A stretch of 31,539 bases of DNA. Source: JBFMFH01 sp964481395. Lineage in GTDB: Bacteria; Acidobacteriota; Vicinamibacteria; Vicinamibacterales; JAKQTR01. Below are positions 1 through 7,731 of the stretch, piece after piece (position 1 is the stretch's first letter; every line of letters starts with the position of its first letter). The notes under the pieces are model-generated. The model did no database searches. It saw only the letters and a program-made list of their open reading frames with translations, and was not told the DNA's origin. The translations under genes were made by a program, and so were the position numbers. Location of the stretch: NCBI GenBank assembly GCA_964481395.1, contig CAYZYG010000057.1:1-31539 (forward strand), read 5' to 3'.

Positions 1-563
1 ACCTGCGCCTCGATCCCCAGCAGGTTCTGCAGGTGATGGCCAATCTCGTGAGCGATGACGTACGCCTGGGCGAAGTCGCCCGGCGCGCCGAAGCGGGCCT
101 TCAGTTCGTCGTAGAAGCTGAGGTCGATGTAGACCTTCTGGTCGGCCGGGCAGTAGAAGGGACCCGAGGCGGCATCTGCATACCCGCACGCCGACTGGAC
201 GGCTTCACGGAACACCACCAGCGTGGCGCGCTGATAGCGCTCCCCGCTCTGGGCGAACACGCGGGTCCACGTGTCCTGGACGTCGTTCAGCACGAACTTC
301 ACGAATTCGTACCGCTCGTCCTCCTCGGCCGAGGTGACCGCCGGGCCGCTCGATCCGGACGGTGCCTGGACCGACGTGTCCATCGGGGCCTGATCCAGCA
401 GCGTGAAGAAGTTCTCCTTGAAGATGAGGCTCAGCAGGCCGATCACGATGATGCCGCCCAGGCCAAGCCGCAGACCTCCACGAGGCCTGCCGAAGGAGGC
501 CCCGCCCCCGGCCCCGCGCCGATCTTCGATATCCCTGTCGCTCGTTCCGCGCTGCCACTTCAT
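1..563 (-). CDS. YpfJ-like neutral zinc metallopeptidase, C-terminus outside the window
   Basis: Reading in from position 563, the protein starts MKWQRGTSDRDIEDRRG, the typical opening of the YpfJ/KPN_02809 family of predicted neutral zinc metallopeptidases. A Gly/Arg-rich stretch is followed by one membrane segment (about residues 31-48), so the catalytic part is probably anchored facing the periplasm. The zinc motif HEIGHH is at residues 172-177, near the point where the window cuts the gene; 187 codons are visible. The start overlaps the uridine kinase stop by four bases (ATGA), which indicates translational coupling as third gene of a minus-strand operon. The substrate of this family is not known to me. 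The third zinc ligand and the C-terminus cannot be checked here. Confidence 0.88.
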   Translation of the reverse strand, partial: MKWQRGTSDRDIEDRRGAGGGASFGRPRGGLRLGLGGIIVIGLLSLIFKENFFTLLDQAPMDTSVQAPSGSSGPAVTSAEEDERYEFVKFVLNDVQDTWTRVFAQSGERYQRATLVVFREAVQSACGYADAASGPFYCPADQKVYIDLSFYDELKARFGAPGDFAQAYVIAHEIGHHLQNLLGIEAQ

Positions 564-1210
564 GAACGTTCCGTTTCCACCGAACCCGTGAGACTCCGGA
601 TGAGCGTCAGCAGCATGCCGATCGCCACCGTGTTGTGCCCGCCCTGCGGCACGATGATATCCGCGTACCGCTTGCTCGGCTCGACGAACTCCAGGTGCAT
701 CGGCTTGACCGTGGCCTGGTACTGCTCGATGACGGACTCCATCGTCCGCCCACGCTCGGCGACGTCCCGCCGCAGCCGCCGGATGAAGCGAATGTCGTCG
801 TCGGCATCGACGAAGACCTTGACGTCGAGCAGGGCCCGCAGGGCGGCGTCGGTGAAGATCAGGATGCCCTCGACGATGATCGCGCGGCGCGGGTGCGCGG
901 TTTCGGTCGGGCCCGGGCGCACGTACCGCGCGAAGTCGTAGACCGGCACCTCGACAGGCCTGCCGGCCCGCAGCTCGTGGACGTGCCGGACCAGCAGGTC
1001 GGTCTCCAGCGCGTCGGGGTGATCGTAGTTGAGGGCGGCGCGCTCCTCGAGGCGCAGGTCGCTCCGATCGCGGTAGTAGCGGTCGTGCTCGAGCAGCGTG
1101 ACGCGATCGTCGCCGAGGCTCTCGATGATCCGGCGGACGACAGTCGTCTTGCCGGAGCCCGATCCGCCCGCAACGCCGATGACGACCGGCGACGGCACCG
1201 TGACGCTCAT
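560..1210 (-). CDS. udk: uridine kinase
   Basis: 216 residues, the usual length for uridine/cytidine kinase of the pyrimidine salvage pathway (uridine or cytidine to UMP or CMP, cytosolic). The Walker A loop GGSGSGKT is at residues 15-22. LLEHDRYYRD follows with the residues that usually contact the nucleoside, and IIVEGILIF supplies the Walker B-like strand. RFIRRLRRDVAERGR is the lid region and carries the family's arginines. The start at 1210 directly abuts the TAG stop of the upstream aminotransferase, and the stop overlaps the next gene by four bases, so the three genes form one transcription unit. A phosphoribulokinase is the main alternative, but length and motifs favour udk. Confidence 0.9.
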   Translation of the reverse strand: MSVTVPSPVVIGVAGGSGSGKTTVVRRIIESLGDDRVTLLEHDRYYRDRSDLRLEERAALNYDHPDALETDLLVRHVHELRAGRPVEVPVYDFARYVRPGPTETAHPRRAIIVEGILIFTDAALRALLDVKVFVDADDDIRFIRRLRRDVAERGRTMESVIEQYQATVKPMHLEFVEPSKRYADIIVPQGGHNTVAIGMLLTLIRSLTGSVETERS

Positions 1211-2365
1211 CTACACGCCCCTCAGACGTTCGGCCGCCCGCTCCAGCGTCTCGTCCTTCTTCGCGAAGCAGAACCGCAGGACCCTCGGTGCCTCGCTCTG
1301 GTAGAGGAACGCCGACGTCGGAATCGACGCGACGCCGTGCTCCTCGAGCAGCCGCACGGCAAATGCGGCGTCCGGCTCGCCGCTGATCGCCGAGTAGTCG
1401 AGGATCTGGAAGTACGTGCCCCGGCAGGGCACGGGCACGAAACGAGAGCCCGCCAGGAGCGCGAGAAACCGGTCGCGCCGGTCCTGATAGAACGCAGCCA
1501 GATCGTCGTAGCTCGCCCGCGCCCGCGTGAACTCGGCGTACGCGACCTGTGCGGGAGTGTTCGTGGCGAACGTCACGAACTGGTGGACGCGCTGGATCTC
1601 GGCCGTCAGCGCCGCCGGCGCGGCGACGTACCCGACCTTCCAGCCGGTCGTGTGGTAGGTCTTGCCGAAGGAACTCACGACGCAGGCACGGCCGGCCAGA
1701 CCGGGATGGCTCGCCGCGCTCTCATGCAGGCGGCCGTCGAACACGATGTGCTCGTACACCTCGTCTGAGAGCAGGACGATGTCGGTGCCGTCGAGCGCAC
1801 GGGCCAGTTCGTCGAGATCGGAGCGGCTCAGCACGGCGCCCGTGGGGTTGTGCGGCGAGTTGACGACCACCAGGCGCGTCTTCGGCGAGAGGACACGCCG
1901 GAACTCGTCCCAGTCGATCGCATAGTGGGGCGGACGCAGCGTCACGAACCGCGGCGTGCCCCCGCTCAGCCGGACGACGGGCACGTAGCTGTCGTAGCAC
2001 GGCTCGACGAGCACGACCTCGTCGCCCGGGTGGACGAAGGCGGTGATGACGTCGAAGATCGCTTCCGTCGCCCCGGACGTGACGGTGAGGTCCGTGGTCG
2101 GATCGTAGCGGGCCCCGTAGAGCCGTTCGATCTTCTCGGCCAGCGCTTCGCGCAACGCGAGCACGCCGGGCATCGGGGCGTACTGGTTGTGCCCCGCGCG
2201 CATCTGCCGGTGGACGGCGTCCACGAGCGACGCGTCGCACGGGAAGTCCGGAAACCCCTGCGAGAGATTGATGGCCCCGCGCTCCGTGGCCAGGCGGGTC
2301 ATCACGGCGAAAATGCTGACGCCGACATCCGGCAGACGTGATGTCACGCGAGCGCTCGAATCCAT
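1211..2365 (-). CDS. PLP-dependent class I/II aminotransferase, YbdL (methionine aminotransferase) type
   Basis: 384 residues, fold-type I aminotransferase. NLSQGFPDFPCD near the N-terminus, TSGATEAIFDVI for phosphate binding, NSPHNPTG and LLSDEVYEHIVFDG for the cofactor ring, and SSFGKTYHTTGWKVGY with the Schiff-base lysine are all present. The FGKTYH-TGWKVGY wording is that of E. coli YbdL and of kynurenine/glutamine transaminases, which act on methionine, kynurenine or other hydrophobic amino acids with a 2-oxo acid; the substrate here is inferred. The start at 2365 has a GGAG ribosome site about eight bases upstream. It is the first gene of the operon with uridine kinase and the YpfJ-like protease, with no obvious metabolic link among them. 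Confidence 0.85.
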   Translation of the reverse strand: MDSSARVTSRLPDVGVSIFAVMTRLATERGAINLSQGFPDFPCDASLVDAVHRQMRAGHNQYAPMPGVLALREALAEKIERLYGARYDPTTDLTVTSGATEAIFDVITAFVHPGDEVVLVEPCYDSYVPVVRLSGGTPRFVTLRPPHYAIDWDEFRRVLSPKTRLVVVNSPHNPTGAVLSRSDLDELARALDGTDIVLLSDEVYEHIVFDGRLHESAASHPGLAGRACVVSSFGKTYHTTGWKVGYVAAPAALTAEIQRVHQFVTFATNTPAQVAYAEFTRARASYDDLAAFYQDRRDRFLALLAGSRFVPVPCRGTYFQILDYSAISGEPDAAFAVRLLEEHGVASIPTSAFLYQSEAPRVLRFCFAKKDETLERAAERLRGV

Positions 2366-2562
2366 GTGGCTGCTCCGTTCACCCGGCGGCGGGGCTGCGT
2401 CCTCTCATCATACGATCGGTTCGGGTTGACGCTTCCGCATCCGGGGACGTAGAGTCGAAGAACGCCCTGGCGGGGCTGCGGCGGAGAAGTCCGGCACGCG
2501 TACACCGGGCTCCGCCTCCCTCGGTCACCGTACTCAGGACGTCTACTCCCGGAGAAGCCGCC
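2366..2562. promoter_or_regulatory. divergent promoter region between aminotransferase and methyltransferase
   Basis: These 197 bases separate two diverging genes. For the plus strand, TTGACG at 2426-2431 and TAGAGT at 2450-2455 are 18 bases apart and could be a sigma70-type promoter for the methyltransferase. For the minus strand, TATGAT (read from 2412 to 2407) matches the -10 consensus at five of six positions but has no good -35. Only pattern matching supports these. Confidence 0.3.
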
Positions 2563-3324
2563 ATGTCGTCGACGAACCACTACGCCAAGCTCGACTACCG
2601 CAAGCTCATCGCGTGGGACAAGCGCCTGGCCCGCGAGTGGACGTTCCTCGAGAAGCCGTTCGCGTCGGCGCCGTCCCGCCGGGTCCTCGACCTGGGCTGC
2701 GGCACCGGCGAGCACGCGAGGTTCTTCGCGGAGAAGGGATACGAGGTCGTCGGCGTCGACGTGTCCGAGGCGATGCTCGGCCGCGCCCGGGAAGGCGTCG
2801 TGCCTCCCGGCGTGACCTACATCGAAGCCGATCTGGCGCACGTCGAACGCAGCGTGACGGGCCCCTTCGGTGCGGCCGTGTGCCTGGGCAACACCCTGAC
2901 GCACATCACGGATCGGCAGACGCTCGTCGATCTGCTCAAAGGCGTCCGGTCCGTGCTGCTGCCAGGTGCCCCGTTCGTCGTGCAGATTCTCAACTACGAG
3001 CGTCTGGTGCACGCCGGACAGCGGTGCCTGCCGCTGACCTTCGTCACGGACGATGAAGGGGACGCGATCTTCCTGCGCGTGATGACCCACAAGCCTGACG
3101 GCGGGGTCGTGTTCACACCGACGCTGCTGCGATACCGGCCCGAGGCCGAGCCGGCCATCGAGGTGGTCACCTCTCACAACGTGTCGCTGCACGGCTGGAC
3201 GCGCGCCGATCTGGAAGCGGCGCTCGGGGCGGCCGGGTTCTCCGCGCAGGAGGTGCACGGCACGATGGGCGACACGGCGTACGAGGCCCACGAGTCGCCC
3301 GACCTGGTCATCGTCGCCCGCTGA
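2563..3324 (+). CDS. class I SAM-dependent methyltransferase
   Basis: 253 residues from the ATG at 2563, chosen because GGAGAA lies at 2551-2556 and the family-like sequence begins there; the open frame extends further upstream without support. The SAM-binding motif I VLDLGCGTGEHARFF is followed by VVGVDVSEAMLGRAR (acidic residue for the ribose) and VCLGNTLTHI as motif IV. The sequence resembles small-molecule methyltransferases annotated as Methyltransf_11/25. The C-terminal half (VSLHGWTRADLEAALGAAGF) is typical of this group. The methyl acceptor is unknown. It stands alone between divergent and convergent neighbours, so context gives no clue. Confidence 0.82.
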   Translation: MSSTNHYAKLDYRKLIAWDKRLAREWTFLEKPFASAPSRRVLDLGCGTGEHARFFAEKGYEVVGVDVSEAMLGRAREGVVPPGVTYIEADLAHVERSVTGPFGAAVCLGNTLTHITDRQTLVDLLKGVRSVLLPGAPFVVQILNYERLVHAGQRCLPLTFVTDDEGDAIFLRVMTHKPDGGVVFTPTLLRYRPEAEPAIEVVTSHNVSLHGWTRADLEAALGAAGFSAQEVHGTMGDTAYEAHESPDLVIVAR

Positions 3325-3345
3325 CGCCGGAAGGCCGGGGCGTCA
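3322..3345 (+). terminator. stem-loop at the end of the methyltransferase gene
   Basis: TGACGCC at 3322-3328 pairs perfectly with GGCGTCA at 3339-3345, and the first three bases are the methyltransferase stop codon. The loop can partly pair too (CCGG-AAGG-CCGG). There is no U-run, so it may act with Rho or as mRNA 3'-end protection. It lies between two converging genes. Confidence 0.4.
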
Positions 3346-3357
3346 CGAGGGCGCGCG

Positions 3358-3561
3358 TCACTCCCGGTCGTCGTCGTTCTGCTGCGGCTCGAGATCGTCG
3401 TCCCACGGCTTCGGCTGCGGGCCGGGCACGATGTGGCTCAGGTCTTCGAGACCCGACTTCTTGTCCTTCGATTCGGCCCGGCGCGACAGCTTCTGCTGGT
3501 GTTTCTCCCGCTTGGCCTTTTCCCGCTGGCGCTTCTGAAGGGACGGACGGCTTCGATTCAT
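3358..3561 (-). CDS. small, highly basic Lys/Arg/Gln-rich protein of unknown function
   Basis: 67 residues if started at the ATG at 3561, which has GGAG about seven bases upstream; a longer frame to 3633 exists but its extra 24 residues look unlike the rest. The protein opens MNRSRPSLQKRQREKAKR, continues with a strongly charged helix rich in Lys, Arg, Gln and Glu, and ends in an acidic tail (DDDLEPQQNDDDRE). I recognise the style from short conserved hypothetical proteins of several phyla, but no function is known to me. The basic helix followed by an acidic tail could suit nucleic-acid or ribosome binding; this is only a guess from composition. Confidence 0.6.
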   Translation of the reverse strand: MNRSRPSLQKRQREKAKREKHQQKLSRRAESKDKKSGLEDLSHIVPGPQPKPWDDDLEPQQNDDDRE

Positions 3562-3701
3562 CAGGCAACTCCAGTTCGGTCCGCAGGCCACGCCGTCGAA
3601 CAGGCACGCCTGCGGGACCCTGGGGAACGGCACGACCGGCCGGGATCCGACCCGGGTGCCGTAAACGTCAGACAGCAGGGGTACCGGGGTTTCGCGTGAT
3701 C

Positions 3702-3735
3702 CCCAGCCTCTCTAGTGTGACACATTCCGGCTGGG
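3702..3735. repeat. inverted repeat CCCAGCC/GGCTGGG
   Basis: CCCAGCC at 3702-3708 and GGCTGGG at 3729-3735 form a seven-base inverted repeat downstream of the CBM9-like gene. The segment GATCCCCAGCC occurs twice nearby (3699-3708 and 3749-3758). It could fold at the end of the minus-strand transcript, but there is no U-run. Confidence 0.35.
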
Positions 3736-3772
3736 CTGTGGGGGCGCGATCCCCAGCCGAACGGAGAAGGAC

Positions 3773-4471
3773 TCAGGCATCCGCGAACACGAAGTCCCGG
3801 AATGCCGCCGTATCGTGGAAGCTCGGACCGGCGGGTACCGACCAGGCGGCGTAGACGGCGTCACGCTCCGGCTCCACCGGGCCGTGGGGACGCTTGATCC
3901 GGAACACGTTGAACCGCCACCGGTCGCCGGGTTTCGGCGGCAGGCGCGCGGCCGTGTCCGGCGACAGGGAGCGCAGTCCGGACCACGGCAGCCAGGCCAG
4001 CGCCACCCAACTGTCAGGCGACATCCCGCCGCAGCTCCCAGGTACCACGGTGCTTTCGAGACCCGCCCAACTCCACGCGAGATCCCCCCGCAGATCCGGC
4101 CACGGCGACACCACGCGCAGGTCCGTGACCACGTTGAAGGGGCTGATCTCGACTTCGGCATAGTCGCGCCCCGAACCGGCCGGATCGAGGAAGATTTCGA
4201 CGACTTCTTCCTGCCAGATCGGGTCCTTGTGGCACCTCATCGTGTGCCACGGCCGGGTGTCGCAGGCGTCGAATCGGATGGCGAGGCCGTCGTCCCTCCA
4301 GGCCGCGCGGAACGTCGTGCGGTACGCGGCCGGGCCCCAGCTGATCGACGCGGCGCCGTGCCAGACTGGGTGGTGTCCCGGCAGTAACTCGGCTGGCCTG
4401 ACGGTCGTGCGGCCCGCGACATAGGGCCCGAGCGCCGGGTGGGGTGACGGGTCGCGATACATCGTGGCCAT
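3773..4471 (-). CDS. carbohydrate-binding family 9-like (CBM9-like) protein
   Basis: 232 residues with the pattern of CBM9-like beta-sandwich proteins: a strand pair YRTTFRAAWRDDGLAIRFDA, then DPIWQEEVVEIFLDPAGSG, YAEVEISPFNVVTDLRV, and a C-terminal DRWRFNVFRIKR. In these proteins the domain alone makes up most of the chain and is thought to bind sugars, often in secreted or multidomain enzymes. No signal peptide is evident, so either it is cytosolic or the start is elsewhere. Two ATGs (4471 and 4462) are possible; neither has a clear ribosome site because the upstream sequence is the heptamer repeat tract. A ligand cannot be deduced. Confidence 0.72.
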   Translation of the reverse strand: MATMYRDPSPHPALGPYVAGRTTVRPAELLPGHHPVWHGAASISWGPAAYRTTFRAAWRDDGLAIRFDACDTRPWHTMRCHKDPIWQEEVVEIFLDPAGSGRDYAEVEISPFNVVTDLRVVSPWPDLRGDLAWSWAGLESTVVPGSCGGMSPDSWVALAWLPWSGLRSLSPDTAARLPPKPGDRWRFNVFRIKRPHGPVEPERDAVYAAWSVPAGPSFHDTAAFRDFVFADA

Positions 4472-4477
4472 GAGCCA

Positions 4478-4629
4478 GGGACCAGGGATCAGGCGATAGG
4501 GTACAGGGAAATAATACAGGGATCAGGCGACAGGCGACCCCTCGACTTCGCTCGGGGCAGGCAGGCGACAGGGGAATAATGCAGGGATCAGGCGACGGGC
4601 GGCAGGGGAATAATACAGGGACCAGGAGG
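4478..4629. repeat. heptamer tandem repeat tract A (GGGAYCA-type)
   Basis: Degenerate seven-base units of the form GGGACCA, GGGATCA, GGCGATA and GGGTACA run in register from 4478. A longer pattern (GGGAATAAT, then ACAGGGATCAGGCGACAGG) is repeated about three times. The palindromic string CCCCTCGACTTCGCTCGGGG (4538-4557) is inserted in the tract; it resembles a dispersed intergenic repeat. The tract fills the space between the diverging CBM9-like and M3 peptidase genes. Its last unit supplies the AGGAGG ribosome site (4624-4629) of the M3 gene. Confidence 0.75.
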
Positions 4630-4637
4630 TACCAGCG

Positions 4638-6740
4638 ATGGTCAAGCGTCTCGTCGTCCCGGCACTCATCCTCGTCTTGTCCATGACGTCACTCGGATCC
4701 CAGCCAGCACCGTCGAACCCCCTCCTGCAGGAGTGGACCACGCCGTTCGGCGTGCCACCGTTTGCGGAAATCAAGCCCGAGCACATCCTGCCCGCGATGA
4801 CGCAGGCGATCTCGGAGCAGCGGAAGGAAGTGGCGGCCATCGTCGCGAGCGCGGACGCGCCGACCTTCGCCAACACCATCGAGGCGCTCGAGACCAGCGG
4901 TGAACTGCTCGCGAAGGTCTCGCCGGTGTTTTCCAACCTGCAGTCCGCCAACACGAACGCCGAGCTGCAGGCGATCAACCGCGAGGTCTCGCCGATGCTC
5001 TCGGCGCTGCGCGACGACATCCGGCTCAACGACCGGCTCTTCGCGCGCGTCAAGGCGGTGTGGACCGCGCGTGAGTCCCTCGGCCTCTCGCCGGTCCAGA
5101 AGAAACTTGTAGAGGAGACCTACAAGGGCTTCGTGCGCGGCGGCGCGAATCTCGACCCCGCCCGGAAGGAGCGGCTGCGGGCGATCAATGCCGAACTGGC
5201 GATGCTGGGCATCAAGTTCGGGGACAACCTGCTGCACGACACGAACAGCTACCGGCTGGTCGTCGAGCGCCAGGAGGACCTGAAAGGCCTGCCCGCCTCC
5301 GTGGCGGCCGGCGCGGCCGACGCGGCGAAGGCCGCCGGCCTCGAGGGGAAGTGGCTGTTCACGCTCGCGGCGCCCAGCATCTGGCCGTTCACGCAGTACG
5401 CCGACAACCGGGATCTGCGACGCCAGATCGTCCAGGCCTACACCACGCGCAACGACCGCGGCGACCAGTACGACAACAAGCCCATCGTCGCCCGAACCGC
5501 AGCCCTCCGGGCCGAGCGGGCGCAGATGCTGGGCTACAAGACGTTCGCCGACTTCGTGCTCGAGGAGAACATGGCCAAGACCCCGGCCGGGGTCTACGGC
5601 CTGCTGAACCAGCTCTGGACGCCCGCACGGGCCATGGCCTTGAGAGAGGCCGGGGCGCTGCGCGACACGATCAAGGCCGAGGGCGGGACGTTCACCCTCG
5701 AGCCCTGGGACTGGCGCTACTACACGGAAAAGGTCCGCAAGGCCAGGTTCGACCTCGACGAGCAGGCGCTGCGGCCGTACTTCAAGCTGGACCATGTCCG
5801 CGAGGGCGCCTTCTACGTGGCGACGCAGCTCTACGGTCTGACCATCACGCCGCTGCCGGATCTGCCCGTCTACCATCCGGAGGTGAAGGCCTTCGAGGTG
5901 AAGGATCGCGACGGCACGCACCTCGGCGTCTTCTACACCGACTATCACCCGCGGGCCGGCAAGCGGGTCGGGGCGTGGAGTTCCTCGTTCCGTTCGACGC
6001 GGGTGAAGGACGGCAGGCGCGTGGCGCCGGTCGTGGTGAACGTCTGTAACTTTTCGCGCCCGGCAGGCGACGAGCCGGCCCTGCTCAGCCTCGAGGAGGT
6101 CGAGACGCTCTTCCACGAGTTCGGACATGCGCTGAACTCGCTGCTGTCGCAAGTGCCGTACCGAGGGCTGGGCGGATTCCCGCGGGACTTCGTCGAGGTC
6201 CCCTCGCAGATCATGGAGCACTGGGCGCTCGAGCCGGACGTCCTGAAGGTGTACGCGAAGCACTACCGGACCGGCGAGGTCATCCCCCTCGACCTCGTCG
6301 AGAAGATCCGCAAGTCGGAGCAGTTCAACCAGGGATTCACGACGGTGGAGTACCTGGCCGCCTCGATCCTCGACATGGACTGGCACACGATCGACGCTGC
6401 CGCGGAGAAGGACCCGGTCCAGTTCGAGAAGGCAACGATGGATCGGATCCAGATGCCGCCCGAGATCGTGACACGGTACCGGAGCCCGTATTTCAACCAC
6501 ATCTTCGGACCGGGCGGCGGGTACGCCGCCGGCTACTACTCCTACATCTGGAGCGAGGTGCTCGACACCGACGCGTTCGAGGCGTTCAAGGAGCGGGGGC
6601 TCTTCGACCCGCAGACGGCTCGAGGCTTCAGGACGATTCTCGAAAAGGGCAACACCCAGGAGCCCGCTGAGGCGTACCGGGCGTTCCGCGGGCGGGATCC
6701 GAGCGTGGAGCCGCTGCTCAAGAAGCGCGGCCTGAAGTAG
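4638..6740 (+). CDS. M3 family metallopeptidase (peptidyl-dipeptidase Dcp / oligopeptidase type)
   Basis: 700 residues, the usual size of the M3 thimet oligopeptidase/Dcp family, which degrades short peptides. The zinc motif HEFGH is at residues 493-497 and the third ligand is probably Glu520 in DFVEVPSQIMEHW. The C-terminal HIFGPGGGYAAGYYSYIWSE holds the tyrosines and glycine loop that bind substrate in this family. An N-terminal hydrophobic segment (VVPALILVLSMTSLGS) looks like a signal peptide, so the enzyme is probably periplasmic, unlike cytosolic Dcp or OpdA. The start has AGGAGG eight bases upstream. It stands alone; the next gene is another secreted peptidase. Dcp versus oligopeptidase A cannot be settled here. 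Confidence 0.92.
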   Translation: MVKRLVVPALILVLSMTSLGSQPAPSNPLLQEWTTPFGVPPFAEIKPEHILPAMTQAISEQRKEVAAIVASADAPTFANTIEALETSGELLAKVSPVFSNLQSANTNAELQAINREVSPMLSALRDDIRLNDRLFARVKAVWTARESLGLSPVQKKLVEETYKGFVRGGANLDPARKERLRAINAELAMLGIKFGDNLLHDTNSYRLVVERQEDLKGLPASVAAGAADAAKAAGLEGKWLFTLAAPSIWPFTQYADNRDLRRQIVQAYTTRNDRGDQYDNKPIVARTAALRAERAQMLGYKTFADFVLEENMAKTPAGVYGLLNQLWTPARAMALREAGALRDTIKAEGGTFTLEPWDWRYYTEKVRKARFDLDEQALRPYFKLDHVREGAFYVATQLYGLTITPLPDLPVYHPEVKAFEVKDRDGTHLGVFYTDYHPRAGKRVGAWSSSFRSTRVKDGRRVAPVVVNVCNFSRPAGDEPALLSLEEVETLFHEFGHALNSLLSQVPYRGLGGFPRDFVEVPSQIMEHWALEPDVLKVYAKHYRTGEVIPLDLVEKIRKSEQFNQGFTTVEYLAASILDMDWHTIDAAAEKDPVQFEKATMDRIQMPPEIVTRYRSPYFNHIFGPGGGYAAGYYSYIWSEVLDTDAFEAFKERGLFDPQTARGFRTILEKGNTQEPAEAYRAFRGRDPSVEPLLKKRGLK

Positions 6741-6787
6741 CCAGGCGCCACGGCCCGGTGTAGACTCGACCTCGGGGCATCGATCGT

Positions 6788-7630
6788 ATGGGACGGCTGG
6801 GATTCCGCACGTGGTGGGGGTGCCTGGTGGTGGCGGCCATCGTCGCGGCCTGCGGAGGCGGCGGCGGGTCGTCGTCGCCCACGTCCCCCTCGAACCCCAG
6901 TCAGCCGTCCCAACCGACGCTGGCGGCGTGTGGGGTCATCGGCGGGTTTGCGCCAGCGGTGCCCGATGGCGCCCAGAGCATCATCCGGGGCACGCAGTGC
7001 TCGACCGCGAATACCCCGGTCGTGCTGTTGAACCTGAAGGACGCCATTGGCCAGCAGAACGGCCAGTGCTCCGCGACCATCATCTCGCGGCGCGCCGTCC
7101 TCACGGCTGCGCACTGCGTGGACGGCGAGACCGCCAGCGCGCTGGTCTTCCAGGGGACGGGCGACCAAGTGCCCAGCGCCTCGATCCATCGGCATCCGCG
7201 CTATCAGGAAGGCGGATCCCAGTCGTTCGACATCGGAGTCATCATCACGGCGGGTGATCTGGACCATCCCGTCGTGCCGCTGCTGCTGAGCCGGGACGCC
7301 CGCGTGGGTGAACAGGCCGTCATCGTGGGATGGGGCCGGGACGAACTCGGAGTCGGGACAACGCTGCGCGCGGCGACCACCGTCATCGGGTCGGTGTTTC
7401 CCGTCTATCTGGAAACCCAGGTCTCGGCGACGGGCAGCGGCGTCTGCTCGGGCGACTCGGGCGGACCCATCCTGCTGGCGGAAGGCGAAGTCTGGTCGAT
7501 CGGGGGCGTCACCTCAGCGGCCACGACCGGCGGAACGTGCACCATCGGATCGAACTACTTCGGCAACCTCCGCCACCCCGACATCCGCTCGTTCATCCTC
7601 GGCCTCGTCCCCGACGCCCAACAGCGGTAG
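6788..7630 (+). CDS. trypsin-like (S1A) serine protease, predicted lipoprotein
   Basis: 280 residues. The N-terminus has a hydrophobic stretch ending in a lipobox (VAAC, Cys22), followed by a Gly run and a Ser/Pro linker to about residue 44, so the protease should be lipid-anchored outside the cytoplasm. The catalytic triad is visible: His109 in VLTAAHC, Asp148 in SFDIGVI and Ser224 in GVCSGDSGGPIL. Paired cysteines in the expected places suggest disulfides. The chain lacks an obvious zymogen propeptide with an IVGG site; IIRGTQ (residues 65-70) is the nearest equivalent. The ribosome site is weak. It follows the M3 peptidase by 47 bases and may be co-transcribed with it. Confidence 0.88.
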   Translation: MGRLGFRTWWGCLVVAAIVAACGGGGGSSSPTSPSNPSQPSQPTLAACGVIGGFAPAVPDGAQSIIRGTQCSTANTPVVLLNLKDAIGQQNGQCSATIISRRAVLTAAHCVDGETASALVFQGTGDQVPSASIHRHPRYQEGGSQSFDIGVIITAGDLDHPVVPLLLSRDARVGEQAVIVGWGRDELGVGTTLRAATTVIGSVFPVYLETQVSATGSGVCSGDSGGPILLAEGEVWSIGGVTSAATTGGTCTIGSNYFGNLRHPDIRSFILGLVPDAQQR

Positions 7631-7648
7631 TCGGCGGCGCGGTGCGCG

Positions 7649-7674
7649 TGGATTCCCGCCTCCGCGGAAATGAC
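7649..7674 (+). repeat. dispersed palindromic repeat, copy 1
   Basis: TGGATTCCCGC, then TCC, then GCGGAAATGAC. The arms ATTCCCGC (7652-7659) and GCGGAAAT (7664-7671) pair with one mismatch. It is the degenerate member of three copies in the window (also 17399-17448 and 28918-28943), and similar REP-like elements are scattered in many bacterial genomes. Confidence 0.6.
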
Positions 7675-7702
7675 ATCAGAGGATCACAGCCCTGACTACT
7701 CA

Positions 7703-7731
7703 GGCCGCAGGCCGCGGCGGGGCTCAGCCCC
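7703..7731. repeat. GC-rich repeat shared with 24654-24676, with a hairpin between converging genes
   Basis: GGCCGCAGGCCGC followed by GCGGGGCTC (7703-7725) differs at one base from 24654-24676. The adjoining GGGG-CTCAG-CCCC (7719-7731) can form a short hairpin exactly at the LD-carboxypeptidase stop codon, between converging genes. Confidence 0.5.

Noticed and set aside
4689..6500. 603-codon minus-strand open frame opposite the M3 peptidase
   Set aside because: Antisense shadow; the plus-strand HEFGH peptidase is unambiguous.
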